Source: Watersipora subatra
Taxonomy: Eukaryota; Bryozoa; Gymnolaemata; Cheilostomatida; Watersiporidae
Assembly (NCBI RefSeq): GCF_963576615.1
Contig: NC_088711.1
Span: 34,274,121-34,338,120, forward strand
DNA length: 64,000 bases
Direction of reading: 5' to 3'
Shown here: in pieces, positions 50,901 through 63,560 of the stretch
How the letters are laid out: each line of letters opens with the position of its first letter
Numbering within the stretch: position 1 is the first letter of the stretch
Position numbers and translations under genes: made by a program
The notes under the pieces: generated by a model
Databases searched by the model: none
The model's input: the letters and a program-made list of their open reading frames with translations, nothing else
What the model was told of the DNA's origin: nothing

Positions 50901-52967
50901 GACTTTGCCTTGCACCAATAACCTTTAGTAAACTCACTATGAGTTTGACACTAACCAAATGGGTTTGACACAACGATGACCTTGCTGTCAAACATAAAAT
51001 TGGAATCTAAGAAAGTTGTGATTTCAAGGTATTCATTTATAGTGCCGAAATTTGCGCAACCTACCCGAAAGATCAAATGTAATCTCAAGCTAATACACTT
51101 ATGACAAAGAGTTGTCATACCAAGAGCCTACATATAGCAAAAGTAAAAACAATACTTTAATTTGGTGCACAACTAACAAAACATAACTAAACTTTTTGTA
51201 CGGTTTACTGCATAGGTCTACAGTGCTACGTTACCATAATCAATATTACTCCTGCTAGCAGGATCGAGAACAAGTTCAACTAAAACTGACGAAAGCAAGT
51301 GAATACAGTAATCCTTATCACTAAAATATATAACAGTTGTGCCATCGCAAGCCTGCTTCATAAAAAAATCAACTGCAATGAAACAACATCGTCCAAAACT
51401 TTAAAAAAAAACAAGACGGTAATATGTCTAAAAGTTTAACGCATATGTGAACCGGAAACAATGTGTCCAATTATTTAGCTGCGGTTTTATTTTACACGTT
51501 GTCGGAGATTTTAGGCTTCATTCGCTGGAGCATCTTTTTGATAGCCTTTCTTGGATCATGTGACAGTTTGTGTCCATTGCTCTCTCATTAATTTGCTGTA
51601 GCGGCGTGAACTACCGCATTCTTACCGATGCTCCAGTCGAGTAGTTGCGGTATTAGCGGTTTTGCAGATTTTAGTTTTGTAGCTAAAATACTTTTGTATT
51701 TGAATTTCACTTATTTGGCTTTTATTTTATATATCGCATCTCTTCCTTCGTACACACTATAGCACTTGCAAGGGCGTGCCTCTTAAATTTATGTCATTAG
51801 CCAGCATTTGTCAATTATGTCGTATGCCATTAGGACTAGAATTATTAGTAGTAGTGGGTTAGTACGTTGCTTATGCAGTTAGGGCGCAATCTTTGATTTA
51901 AGTTCTCTAATGATGCGTGGAAGGAAACTATATGTTATAATAGACAGATTTTTTCTCTGACATCTTTGGTAGCTCTCTAATAGTTGCTGCTCTATTGGAA
52001 ACCATGGTTGTCATTCGAACTTGAATCAGTTCATCATATGAGCATGACAGCGCTTCGATTTTCTTCATTAGCTAGAATGTTGTGTAAAATGGTGTCTTCT
52101 TTTTGCGAGCCTATTGGCTAAGTTTGAAAAGGTTGATGGCTGATAAGCTGTGGGAAATAGCAAATTGTGGGATCATAAAAAACTACAGCTGTTGCAAAAC
52201 AGCATAGCAGACACTGCAATACATCAACAATAAACATGAAGATTCACTACAATTGCTATGCTGCTGAAAATATTAAGCATGGGAGTTATCCAACAACCAC
52301 AGCTAATAAGATATGGGAGTTGTCCGACCAGTACAATGAAGAACTTATAAATGGAAAATAGCGCAGAAAACATACTGAATCAAGATTATTAGGAATCATC
52401 AGTCATCACCCTCAAGTATGTAATAAAATAGCATACTACAGAACACCAATGGATATTCTACAAAGCAAACAACTTTGCAGGATGACAAGCACAAGCAGAG
52501 ATATATATGTTGGATATCACCCATATTACAAGAGCCAGGCAAATATACAACTGGACGAAGCATTGTAGTATTCAACATACACTATCATGAACCAGTCATG
52601 AACAAGACAAGTATTTACAACGCTTTATTTAGTATATGATAGGTATTAACATTGTTTTGTTATAGACAATATAGTGTTGTATAGTCATAGAATTGTATAA
52701 CATAATTATTCATAAACTCAGATAGTGCATTTTACAAAAAGATTGATGAGATGGCTATGGTAAGAGTAACATGAAATATAAATGATCTTTCTGCTTGACG
52801 TAAGTTGGCTAACTAGTAGCATCTTAGGATGAGGATTCCCTGAAATTCCAAGCACTGCAAATAAACACAACCAGCCAATGACACTCGGCAAAAACTCAAG
52901 GACAGGCATAAAAAATGGGTAAATCAAGGTGAAAGTTTGCGAAGACAGCGAGATAGAAAAAGCCATA

Positions 52968-53185
52968 AGAATTCACCCAAGGAGCTGCCAAGTCAGGAAG
53001 TTATAAAGTCCTGAGAGCAGAGGAAGACCCGAAGGAGGAAGGGCCAAGCCTGTGTGATCAGCTGATAGAAGTCCAGAGAACCTGCAGCAAATAGCTTGCA
53101 GAGGATCGACTCATCCGGAAAGAAATATACAGCAAGCACAACTCACCCAAGGAGCTGGCAAGCCAGTAAGCCCTGAGAGAAGAGA
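52968..53185. repeat. Partly duplicated segment
   Basis: The phrase CACCCAAGGAGCTG(G/C)CAAG followed by ...AAG(C)CCTGAGAG(A/C)AGAG occurs at about 52974 and again at about 53146, giving an imperfect direct repeat of roughly 50 bp separated by about 120 bp. Confidence 0.5.
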
Positions 53186-53551
53186 GTTTATTCACCACCT
53201 CTGCTAACAGAGAGAGTTATCCTTATGTGTCCAGTAAAAGCGACCTCACTGAGCTTAGAGAGGACATCAGCAATTTGGCTCCATATACAAGCATACTGCT
53301 ATTTTTACTTGAGCGATAAACTATTATCAGAACAATTGCTATTTTGACCTTATGAAAATAAATAGAGGTTGCAGATACTTGAAAAAACTCTGGTGTGTTA
53401 TTGTTGATTGTAATTGATTATTGTTGATTGTATTGTTGATTGTTCATTTTTCGACTATCACAGGTGACCAACAGGCTTGTCATGTTTATCAGAGGATGAT
53501 TATGCACTCCTCTGAGTTGAGGTTAAAAAATTAAACAAATTTTAATGGTAG

Positions 53552-53920
53552 GTTTTGAGATATTAGTGCTCAATGTGACAGCATTACAATGATGATGAAA
53601 GAGACGCGTAAGGACAATAGACATGGTTTTATTGAATGCTTGAAGTATATTTGTGAAAATATTTCGATGAATGAAGTTGCATGAAAGTGTGAACAGAACG
53701 CATTGTGTTCCACTACGTCCCATTTGAGCCGTTTTGAAAAGGGATTCCTATCAACAGCATTTTCGTGATGGCTGCGATTAACTGTTCGTTTTTGAGCTTT
53801 TAAAAGCTTGTAATCACGTTTCCACATATTTTGCACTTACAACACAACAGAGTAAGACATTGTGAATCTTGTGATACTAAATAACTGTGATGTGAATTTT
53901 ACTGCAAGTCAACCTTTTAA
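53552..53920. mobile_element. Truncated copy of the TTAA-type element
   Basis: The segment reads as one half of the element at 29.63-30.50 kb. From about 53558 (GATATTAGTGCTCAATGTGACAGC region) to 53770 it is the reverse complement of 29776-29990. From 53790 to 53916 it carries the conserved terminal arm (GCTTTTAAAAGCTTGTAATC ... GCAAGTCAACCT), ending at TTAA (53917-53920). The other arm is missing. Confidence 0.75.
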
Positions 53921-55035
53921 GATTTGATGAATTAACTATAAATATACTGGTATCTGCTATTGGTAACTTTGTTTACAGTTATTCCATAAACATTTTTATG
54001 CTTTACAATACAATTTCAGAAAAAAACCAAATCAATTCAATAAAATTCACACTACTAAAAAAGTGTTCGAAATGTTCTCATCACTTTTCTTATTGCTTCA
54101 GAAAGGTCAGTGGTATATAGTCGATACTTTAAAACTGGGTTCAGTCCAAAAAAATTGGGAAAATAAACTTGCCATTCTCACCGATTGAATTTATACACAT
54201 AAACCGATGAACTAATTTCCTTCCATTTTGTCCTTAATTGTTCTATGGCTTATACATCTCAATGTACTCTTAATGAGGGCAACTAATGAAGCAGAACGGT
54301 TCTTGGCCAAGGTTGGTGGCCCTGAAACACGAGGGCAACCAACTTTGGCCAATTTAAAGAATTTGTCACCAGGACATGCTTCCAAGAGTGTTTGGCCAAT
54401 TTTTTTTGATGGTTTGAAAGTTCTTTTGATGGCTTCAGTTATGCTTGGAAGTTTACGATTTTTATGAGGTTTGTTTAATTTTGTCATGTCACAATATACG
54501 GCTATAGCAAAATATTTCACCAGTTAGGAACTCAGCAGGTTTCTGGTTGCTGACTTAAGAGGCTAATATGGAATAAAAAAGTGAACAACAGTAATAATCA
54601 TAAATGAGAATATCCAATTTGCCAGAGAAATAAATGCTATACAAATCAGACTGGAGTGGGTATAGGTGACTAGGACATACAATAGGCACAAGAATTTAGA
54701 GCACACTGCCCGTGATACGTCTTATTATGTAACATCGGATTTTCTCTAGTCATTCAATTTTGTGTTATCAATTGACATTTTGTTATTCTATGTGAAGTGT
54801 TCGTATATCGAGCTGGATCTCCTTATTGCGCTGAAAATGAGGTCGAGATCTATTTTTGTCAAAACTGTACTGTCACTCTAGTTAGGATTGTACATTGTAT
54901 AACTTTCAAAAACTCACAAACACTAAGCTCATTTTTCTTTTAATCTGTAACAGCTTTTTCACATGCACATATAAGAGTGAACCTGCATGTATTCAACGGC
55001 TGTAATACGGTTATTTAACAGAAAGTGAGTGTGTC

Positions 55036-58000
55036 ATGGCTGAAGTTCCACTTGTTTCGACATCATCATTGACAGATGAAACGTTTGATTGTGTGGTGCT
55101 TCTAATAAGCAGTGTTGAAGACTGCACTGGGCCATTGGCTGTGCTTAAGACTGTTATCAATGACTACGTCAAGGTTGACAGCGGGGCTAGCTCTTCCGTC
55201 AGTGTTATTGTAACATCAGAAGTATGTGGGATGAGACTGGTGAGTTAATTTTTACCTGTAAATTGTATCTACATATACATTTGCAATAAACCTATAATAA
55301 TTTGATGAAATGATCTTGGAATTTACTGTTATCTCGAAAAATTTATTGGGGTATTTTGATGACATTTTACAGATCTACTCACCAACTGGTCCTCTAAATA
55401 GAGATGAGGATGATGTACGAAGGATTTACGATGCAGCAGAGGCTGGAATCAAAAGGTCTGTCGTTAGAACTGAGTTCTTAACGTTTATACATGATTTCTA
55501 CTAAACTACTGCATGTACCTGTACATTTGATAGTTTAAATACACAAGTGATCCACAATATTTTCTTTCATTTGAGTTAGGCCTATCATTGCATTTTTATA
55601 CAACCTAAATTCACTTGAAGCTAATAGCCATTTTTGTACTAGAAAAACATCTACAATATTTTCGGGTTGTGCCAAGCTAAAACAAATGTTTTGCTGCCAT
55701 TATGGTATTAAATGGTTTTTAATTCAAAGCAACAGATCTTTGGGGCCTAATCTATATTGTGTTGTTTTGTTAATTGTAGAGCGTTGTCAGCAGGCAGCAA
55801 GAAGCCGTTGTTAGTAAGCCCAATGGCTCATTCATTTGCAGACGCTGACCTATGTGCCATACTAGGTGCCCTTCACGCGCTCTATGTGGTGAGTTGATTC
55901 TATTTTCACACAGCCATCTTGTTTAGCCTGGTCTTCTAGAGAATGTGTTGGGGGTTAGTGTCATTTCTCGGAGTGTTGTGTGGAGATGTTGCTAGACTAC
56001 TTGATTGTCTACCAGAGCGACATGCCGCTGCCTATATAAACAATTGGTCTATACATTTCTCTTTAGTAAAAAGGTTATTATTGGTCATCGCTTAATAGAG
56101 CATAACAAGATGAAAGTATGCACTTGCGTGTTCCAGAAGTTTTGTGGGGTGCTGCTTGTATATCTGCTACTGTGGCATGCCGGTCTAGAAAATGGAACAA
56201 TTACTCCTATTGGACATGCTGTTAGCCATTGCTGGAGTTATTGGGAAGGAGCATCCAGCTGTCTGTTGTTAACTTTCTAATACAGTCAGACCTGCATGTG
56301 TGAATTTCATTCATTCCGAGACGTGCTTCGTACTTGAAACTGTCATATATGCTCTGTTAAATACTCCCTAATAATTTTCACTGTAATAAGAGCCATGTCT
56401 GTTCGTCCGTCGCCTACTTTGAGCTGTAGGAAAATGAAGTGCCCCATACCGGAATCAAACCCCGATTTTCAGCTTCGCAGCCAAGCCTGCTACCATCTGC
56501 TCCAATCGACCATTTTTCCAAATCAAAGAATAATTGTGCACATGTTTATTACAAATGATTCTCTCTCATGACGCACCATACTGCCTATGTACTAGTACAC
56601 TATAATTCGTATCACCGTCTACAAGTCTGTGATACCGTTTTAATAAAGCTTCAGGTAATTTCACAAAGATAGGTATGTAACAAGTGTATTATATGAATAT
56701 AAATAAAACAATAAGTAATCAATAAAAGTAGGTTTTTATTGATTCATGGACTTAACCGTAAGGACAGGTAAAGAGAATTGTAGGCTCAGTGTTGTAGAAA
56801 ATGAACGACAAAGTTTAAACTAACTGGATTATAATTTTCTTTTAGATCCTTGTTTTGGAAATTGCTTTGAGGTATTTAAACATGATCTTTGTAAATATTT
56901 CTGGTGGAGAGTCAAAGGTTTATTCACTTGGATTTTGCATCATTTTGCATATTTTTATATTAAGACATTTATAAGTAGAGGTTTGTACATCGATAGCAAG
57001 TTTTGCTGGTTTTAGCCATTAGAGATAAGGGAGGCAACCCCCATTCCAAAAAAGAAAGCTGATGTACTCGGGTGGTGGTCGATAAATGACGCCAGCTCTT
57101 TATTAAGGCGTGCATCAGGTCTGGAGGCTGGCAGGTGAGCACCCATCATGTAGTTGCATCACTCAAGTGAGATTGCAGCTGTGCTAACAACTTCCTTATC
57201 TACTCCTTTGCTTACTTGTCATGGATAAAAACCTAGAAATATATTGTGTGAGAGCAAGTTATCTTATTGTGATTCATAATTATCCTTTAGCAATGCAAGT
57301 GCAAGTCTTCTGAATAGCTTTTAGGTATGCTCTGTAACTTCTCATCAAATCTTTATTCCTTGCCACTCAATTGCCCTACAAGAAGTGAACTGGAAAAAGA
57401 AGTTTGTTGATATAATAGACTTTTTTTGCAAAATCATTTTATCATTAATCCTTGGCATCTTGTGATACAGAGCTGGTTAAGTGCAGCCATTTTGAACAGG
57501 AAATTCTGGGTCATTGCAGAAATGCTGCAAGAGACATCGGTGGCTCTGACCCAGAGAGGATGGCTCCACCTCGTGTCAGCGAATATGTTGAGGCATTATT
57601 TGGTGGGGAGGATTCATCTGTCAGCATTGAGGTCATTGAAGGTCATGAAAATTTTGTGCGGGAGTACCCTCTGCTGGCAGCAGTTGACAGGGCTTGCAGA
57701 GGTAAGTAGACCCAAGTCATTTCTATTAATAGCATGTGGAGTTATAGCGAGCTGATAGTGCAGAGATGGAATGGAGATAAGGGTAACTGTGGCCAGGTGT
57801 GGAGCACTCTGAATTGATTATATCCCTCTGAAATGAGTCTAAATTGAAATCCCTTTCTTCCATTCAGCGTTGCTTTTTGGAGAATTAACTTGGAAAGAAT
57901 ATGAAAATCACCATGTGTTCTTATAAGCTAAGTCTACACTTTAAGATGCCAATTGGTTTGTATCTATGAATTGTATGACTCACTCACATTCTGACTCAGC

Positions 58001-61000
58001 AATGACATGACTATGAGGCAATTAGACGTTACAGTAGACGTTCCCCAAATAATACGTTACAGGAGAACATATACATGATAAGAATTTTATGTTATACGGA
58101 CAGTAAAATACATTTAAATTACCTAATCTGTTGCGTGATTAGGTAATTTAAATCGTCTCAGACTTACCCAAATAGGAAAAACTAAACTTAACTTTTTAAT
58201 TGACTAATTTTAATGACTAGAGTAGCTATGGTATCGCTGGGTGGTTTCAACAAATTTTTTCTTATCATGCTCACTTGGTTCAGGGTTGATGATTGCAATA
58301 ATTTTACGTTAAGGTGCGTGCACACTTTCGATGTCAATTTGAATCAATTTTTTAACTTTGTTTCTAGACATCAAGGTTCGTGTTAGAAAAATAAGTTGTG
58401 TATTTAAAATAAAGTAAAGCAAAAATACATATTTGCTATTCTAAAAGCGGTGTCGGTGTGTCTGTCTGTTTGTCTGAAGCCAGGGTTAGAGGATAAAAGG
58501 TTAATTTTAATGAGACTCCAAGTCGTGACATTCAGATTGGTAGATCGGCACACTAACACCTGCACCATTCGACCACCTTTAGGTATCGCTGAATAATTGT
58601 ACAGCTAATTATTCTCTGTGTTTTATCGGAACACATGACAATCTCTCATGGCACACTGTACTGCCAGGGCACTAGTATATAATAGAGATAATCATACAGG
58701 TCATTTTCTCTCCAGAGTGCTGCAAGAGAGAAAATGATATTTTAAGGCTGACTATTGAACTCTCATTATTCAAATAGAATTTTAAAACCTGCTCCGACTT
58801 GATGCTTCACATTATATGTAGTTTTTTATGTACTTTTGAAGCAAAAACTTTACATAAATTATTTATGTTAAGAGTTGTAAAAGGTTTACGTTATGGGAGC
58901 ATCTACTGTACTTAGGAAATCTACACTAAGAACGTAAGCATAGTGGTGCATGATTTGTTAGTCTCCTGTCAATGAGACTCAATTAGTGACACCTGCAAAG
59001 GCTCTCATTTGCTTGACTGCCACAGTGTTCCAAGAACAAGCTATAGAGTCTACTGAGAGCACTAGCTTCATCCTTTCATATACGTAGTAGCAATATATTG
59101 TTTGCCATAATGATATACATTCAATTGTTATTAATTGGACTAGAGCTCCCTCAATAATATATCAGTAATATCGCGTTTTCAGAGAAGCCCTTTCAAACTG
59201 TAAAACTGGTACGGCATTTGTCATACAGATGTTAGTCTAAATTAGCTAGTAATTGCATCACTGAAGGAAGAATGTGCGATGTCATTAAACTCTACCCATT
59301 GCCATTATTTCTGCATTGTCAGATATCACTAGCATTGGTGAGGGTGTTCTCATGGTTACTGTTCCTTGATTGTGCCCTAAGGAGATTTTCATATAATGTA
59401 AACATCTCTCACAGTCATGAGAGATGTTTACCCAGTTTAAAGTCTGCGATGATCACCAGCAATATTTGGAATGGCTGTGAATAACTAATATGATTAAATT
59501 GAGCATTGTAAAGTGTTCAAGTCTGATTCATGTGTAAAACCTGCATGACACATAGTTTCAGAGAGATAAGATTTGACCTAAGTCAAATATTTCTGCTTGC
59601 ATCCCACTGTACATCCTTGACTCGTGAGCAGCTGCCGAAATGTGACATCGCTACTACTTTGAATATCACTAGTAAGTTGGTAGTCTGGTGCGCTGTGAGA
59701 GATCATTAGGGGTAATAAGTATCTGCATAATTATTCCACAAGGCACCAAGGTTGTCAAGCTGATATGTTAATGGATATCAAGTCAAATATTTCTGCTTGC
59801 ATCTCACTGTACTTGCGAGCAGCTGCCGAACTACTACGACATCACTACTAGTAAGCAGGCAGTCGAGCGGCTGTGAGAGATCATCAGGGGTAATAATTAT
59901 CTGCACAATTATTCCACGAGGCAGCAAGGTGGTTGAGCTGATATTTAAATGGATAGATTTTGATTTGTTTTAAGAATGTGACATTTACGTGACAGTAGTG
60001 TTACCGTATATTTATCACAACAATGAAACAATAATCTATTTCTGAAGTTTGAGTGTCAGATTTTTATGACAGGAGTTTAGGTGTCAGGTCTTTGTGACAG
60101 AGTTTAGGTGTCTGGTCTTTGTGACATAGTATAGGTGACAGGTTTTTTTATGTCGCAGAAATTGACTAATATTATTATGTCTTTATAGAAAGCATAATTT
60201 TTTTATAGAAAGCATACTTTAGCCTTTTGCTAAATAATTCAACAGGTTCTACTTGATTCATTCCCAAAGCTTTTCTTAAATTTGAATCTTTGGGCTATTA
60301 GCTACAAAGGCGGTAACAAATTTGCCTTGATGCCTCTGTTTTAGATGTGGAGAGGCATAAGGGGCGTGTGATATGGCTAACCTACCAGGGCTCTGGTGAA
60401 GTGAAAGAAACTGTAATGATAGTGGGCAAAGGTGTTTGCTATGACACAGGTGGTGCTGATATCAAGGCCGGAGGTGTCATGGCTGGCATGCACAGAGATA
60501 AGTGTGGTGCAGCAGCTGTCGCCGGCTTTTTCAAGGTAACTTAGCAAGTGGCATGCCAGCTAGGAAAGCTGTTATGACTGTTGATATTTGGCAGCGAATG
60601 ACTTCCTTGGCTTCACCATTTGGCAACTATTGACAAGTGGACAAATGCCCCAACCACTTTCACCTTTAGTAATGGCTCTCATTTTATACATGTAAGGATG
60701 TTGAGTGAGTGCTCTCAATAGCTACCGTTTCTTCTGTATTTGCAGCTACTTAGGTATAACAATAAAACTTGTAGGATACCCAAATAAGGGGATGCCATCT
60801 AGTGTTTAGGTTTTGTTTGACAGTTTACATGTACCTACTGTACAACCTCTATTTAACCACCTTGGCGCTCTATTTTCCAATCATTCCCCTAATGACTTTT
60901 TTTTATTAGAGGTGACGTTTAAATAAAGGGTGGCGCTGTATTTTTATATTAGATCGGCAGAATTTTGGGAAGATTAATTTAACCATTTTACGGGCAAAGC

Positions 61001-63560
61001 GATTGTTGCCTATGTCAAGCATTCTCCTGGCAGAGTGACATTAACCCTTATGTACATGTGAGAAATTTGCTATAACTTACCTCTAACTTGTAAAAGATCT
61101 CTAAATAAATATGCATTGGGAAGCTGTGAAATAACTCGATCAGCATATATATATTTCTTGTATTTAGCATACATGAACATTACAATTAACATCTTATAGC
61201 TTTTGTTGGAGCTTTCCATTTTTTATTTCATTGTTTTAAATTTGAGGCATGTCTTCATTTTATAACTATATTTAAAAATGTTGCAAAAGGCTCATTGCAC
61301 TTGATATGTTTGCTACTGTTTGCAGCCGAAACTGGCTTTTTATATGCAATAGAAGAGGGTTTACAAGCATCGATCCATCAAAAGCCGAGTTTTGATAATG
61401 GTAATGATGCTATCAAATAATATGCCATGAATCTGAAAATTAATAAGTTATATAATAATGATCTATCAAATGATACAAATACAAGTGGCGCAAACAAACC
61501 ATATTAATAATACATGCAGAAACAAAATTAACATTTTCGAAACAAAAATATTTGCGTCATTTGCTTGGCCAATTGCGTTTTGATTGTTGCTGTTGGTGGA
61601 GCGAACATCTTCTGGTTGTTCAATACCTTCCACAATGTCTTCTGATCTCAACTCTTTTTCTGCACTGCTGAACTAGTTGATATTAGCGTCTAAACAAATT
61701 TTTTAGCCAAGCAAAACTTACTTGTTGCATTTCGCACAAATAATAATAAACTTTTAGCCACATGCGCGTTAAGCACAACTTTTACCTTAAAACTGGTCGT
61801 TCATATACCATCGTAAGTGTAAACCATTTTTCACATACGTTGACGTACCGTTGACCTCCGCGTTAAACAAGGAACTACTATTAGCCTGATACAGCTATTA
61901 ATTATTTCTACGGTGCTTTCAAAGCTTTATAGAAGAAAAAGAAAAGCTTTGGAGTTGGACAACTGGATAATTAATTGTTATAATGTAACTGAGTCATTGT
62001 TAGTACGATTTTGTGGAAACTTTGCTACTGATCACTTGCTATTACGGGTTCATAAAATTCAAAAAATGTCAAAGTGTGAGTCAAATAGAGGTGAAGTTCG
62101 ATTAAAGGGTGACACTCTACTTTTTAACCCTTCTATAGTCGCGTTTAAATAGAGGTTTTACGGTACCTTATGAAATTAATACTGAAACTGTCCTGTATGC
62201 AACAGACAGATATAATCACCGATTTAGTTCCACGCAGATGCTCATTTGACTGCTGTAGGCCTATCGCTTTCAATTGCTATATCACTTTTGACTGCCCTTA
62301 GAAAACGATGGTTGTTTGTCAATATCGTATCGATTGATTATATTTTATTTGAATAGACCCCACTGAAGCGTTTATTAAGCTAATCTGGTCTAAATAATCA
62401 TTTTAGTTTCATGTTATAGATTCAAAAAACACGTTTGCCTGACGGTGGTAACTAGAATACTAGAAATTCATAAAAGTTGGAAATATATTTGTCCTCTAAA
62501 TCATTAGATTTACATAAGAACTCCAAAAGTTATTATCAAGAGAAGATAATTTTTTAATACTCGGGCAATGCCGGGTAGCACAGCTAGTGACAAGTTAAAG
62601 AGAAGACAATTTTGTATGCAATGATGTTAACAATGAGGCATGTTTAGTGTCACAATAAGTGTTATCACCTAATATCTTTCACAGCATATTCAAGAGCATT
62701 TCCATGATACAATCTCAGGCTGATGTGCTACGTTAACTCTTTCGCTACTGTGAGCCGATGTATCGGCTTTCGCGGTAATAGAAGTACATATCGTAAGCCG
62801 ATGTATCGGCTTATCAATAGGGTTTCACTTTTCTTTTCATTACGAAGCCTACGCATTAGCTAGACCAATCAAATTTTGTCTCTAACGAAACAACCTTGTT
62901 GCCAATCACGTGCAATCAATAGAAAATCTTTTGGCTCAGCAATTCCATTTATAATTATTTGTCAAAACGGGAAAGCCAGATCGTTATGGCAATAAGAAAC
63001 ACGCCGCTTTCGTTCAACGCAAAGAAAGCGTCAAAAATTTTACTAGAGTGGGATTCACTAAACAATTTTATACTTATCTTGTAGAGAATTTTGTTCTGAA
63101 TAAGATGCATTTTACAGTAAAACAATATTTATTTTGATTCTCGAAATATTGCTTAAATACTAGCGGTATATCGATTTTTCGACAATCCGTTCGAATTAAT
63201 TTGGTCAGAATAACGATTTTAGCGCAGTAGTGAAAGAGTTGAGGCAGCAACAATTTATTTGATGAGTACGCATTTCATAATGTAACATTTTTACACAAGT
63301 TTATTACTGTCAACATTATTCTTAATGTTTGACAACTTAGTGACTGATGACTGCTGATTACTCTCTCAGCCAAGTGCCGCTCTGCATGCATGTATCCGGT
63401 TGGCTTTAGATGCTGGATGTTCTGAAACCGAGTGAGCTCAAGGTGGTAGGTGCCATGTGCATGGTGAGGAACAGCGTCGGCTCCGAGTGTTACGTTGCAG
63501 ACGAGATCATCACGTCGAGGGCAGGCTGCCGTGTCCGAGTCGGCAATACGGATGCTGAAG
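55036..63560 (+). CDS. M17 leucyl aminopeptidase-like protein, first 7 exons (gene runs off the right edge)
   Basis: Metallo-aminopeptidase of family M17, closest by eye to the C. elegans W07G4.4 type. Exons: 55036-55239, 55373-55455, 55780-55888, 57016-57134, 57520-57701, 60345-60535, 63410-63560; all in phase, 346 codons so far. The N-terminal domain contains TGPLNRDEDDVRRIYDAAEA and DIGGSDPERMAPPR. The catalytic domain begins in exon 6: VGKGVCYDTGG (metal-binding Lys and Asp), DIKAGG (catalytic Lys position), HRDKCGAAAV (metal-binding Asp), and exon 7 ends at NTDAEG (metal-binding Asp and Glu). The Arg after NTDAEG and the remaining C-terminal part lie beyond the window. For exon 4, acceptor 57015 (not the AG at 57021-57022) is required; for exon 5, acceptor 57519 rather than the AG at 57470-57471. 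Probably an active enzyme: all visible ligands are intact. Confidence 0.93.
56370..56620 (-). mobile_element. tRNA-derived SINE-like element, reverse orientation
   Basis: On the minus strand a B-box-like GGTTTGATTCC (from GGAATCAAACCC at about 56452-56463) follows an A-box-like GATGGTAGCAGGCTTGG. The flank CACTGTAATAAGAGCCATGT (about 56380) is shared with the copy at 26.3 kb, and the far end (TCTCATGACGCACCATACTG) with the repeat at 58.65 kb. In intron 3 of the aminopeptidase gene. Confidence 0.6.
58120..58163. repeat. Perfect 17-bp inverted repeat
   Basis: ATTTAAATTACCTAATC at 58122-58138 pairs perfectly with 58147-58163 across the 8-base loop TGTTGCGT. In intron 5 of the aminopeptidase gene; no element around it was recognised. 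Confidence 0.85.
58445..58700. repeat. SINE-like repeat, degenerate relative of the 56.4-kb copy
   Basis: CTCTCATGGCACACTGTACTGCC and the following CACTAGTATATAA match the 56.56-kb copy closely. A GTCTGTCTGTTTGTCTGAAG segment at the left parallels its GTCTGTTCGTCCGTCG segment. The tRNA-like boxes are too degraded to call. Confidence 0.5.
59398..59431. repeat. Perfect 14-bp inverted repeat
   Basis: GTAAACATCTCTCA at 59398-59411 pairs with 59418-59431 across CAGTCA. In intron 5 of the aminopeptidase gene. Confidence 0.85.
59579..59954. repeat. Tandem duplication of a ~190-bp segment
   Basis: Copy 1 (about 59579-59777) and copy 2 (about 59780-59954) share GTCAAATATTTCTGCTTGCA, GAGCAGCTGCCGAA, TGTGAGAGATCAT, GGGGTAATAA, ATTATTCCAC and GAGCTGATAT-type blocks in the same order, with about 15-20 percent divergence and small gaps. 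In intron 5 of the aminopeptidase gene. Confidence 0.85.
60064..60145. repeat. Short tandem repeat, ~27-bp unit
   Basis: Three to four copies of GAGTTTAGGTGTCAGGTCTT followed by TGTGACA. In intron 5 of the aminopeptidase gene. Confidence 0.8.
60838..62165. mobile_element. Possible ~1.3-kb DNA transposon remnant
   Basis: The left end TGTACAACCTCTATTTAAC is, allowing mismatches, the inverted counterpart of the right end GTTTAAATAGAGGTTTTACGGTA. ACCTCTATTTAAAC is the shared core. Inside each end a related word recurs (TTAGAGGTGACGTTTAAAT at about 60907; AATAGAGGTGAAGTTCGATTAAAGG at about 62083). No transposase frame is visible. In intron 6 of the aminopeptidase gene. Confidence 0.5.
62733..63241. 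mobile_element. ~510-bp MITE-like element with terminal inverted repeats
   Basis: The left end AACTCTTTCGCTACTG (62735-62750) and the right end CAGTAGTGAAAGAGTT (63225-63240) are inverted copies with one mismatch. Just inside the left end, the palindrome AGCCGATGTATCGGCT occurs twice (about 62753 and 62801). There is no coding frame. In intron 6 of the aminopeptidase gene. Confidence 0.65.

Larger units (their letters stand above)
46618..55035. other. 8.4-kb interval without a recognised host gene
   Basis: The interval lies between the divergent starts of TMEM167A and the aminopeptidase gene. It holds a 16-bp triplet repeat near 48.3 kb, the E-box minisatellite at 49.0 kb, a decayed LINE reverse transcriptase at 49.9-50.9 kb, a partly duplicated segment at 52.97-53.18 kb and a MITE copy at 53.55 kb. 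46620-48280 and 51.1-52.9 kb show nothing I can name. A 102-codon minus frame at 54212-54520 has no recognisable family. Confidence 0.5.

Noticed and set aside
54212-54520. 102-codon minus-strand ORF and its plus-strand shadow
   Set aside because: No homology recognised, no splice context and no neighbouring exons; possibly part of an unrecognised repeat.
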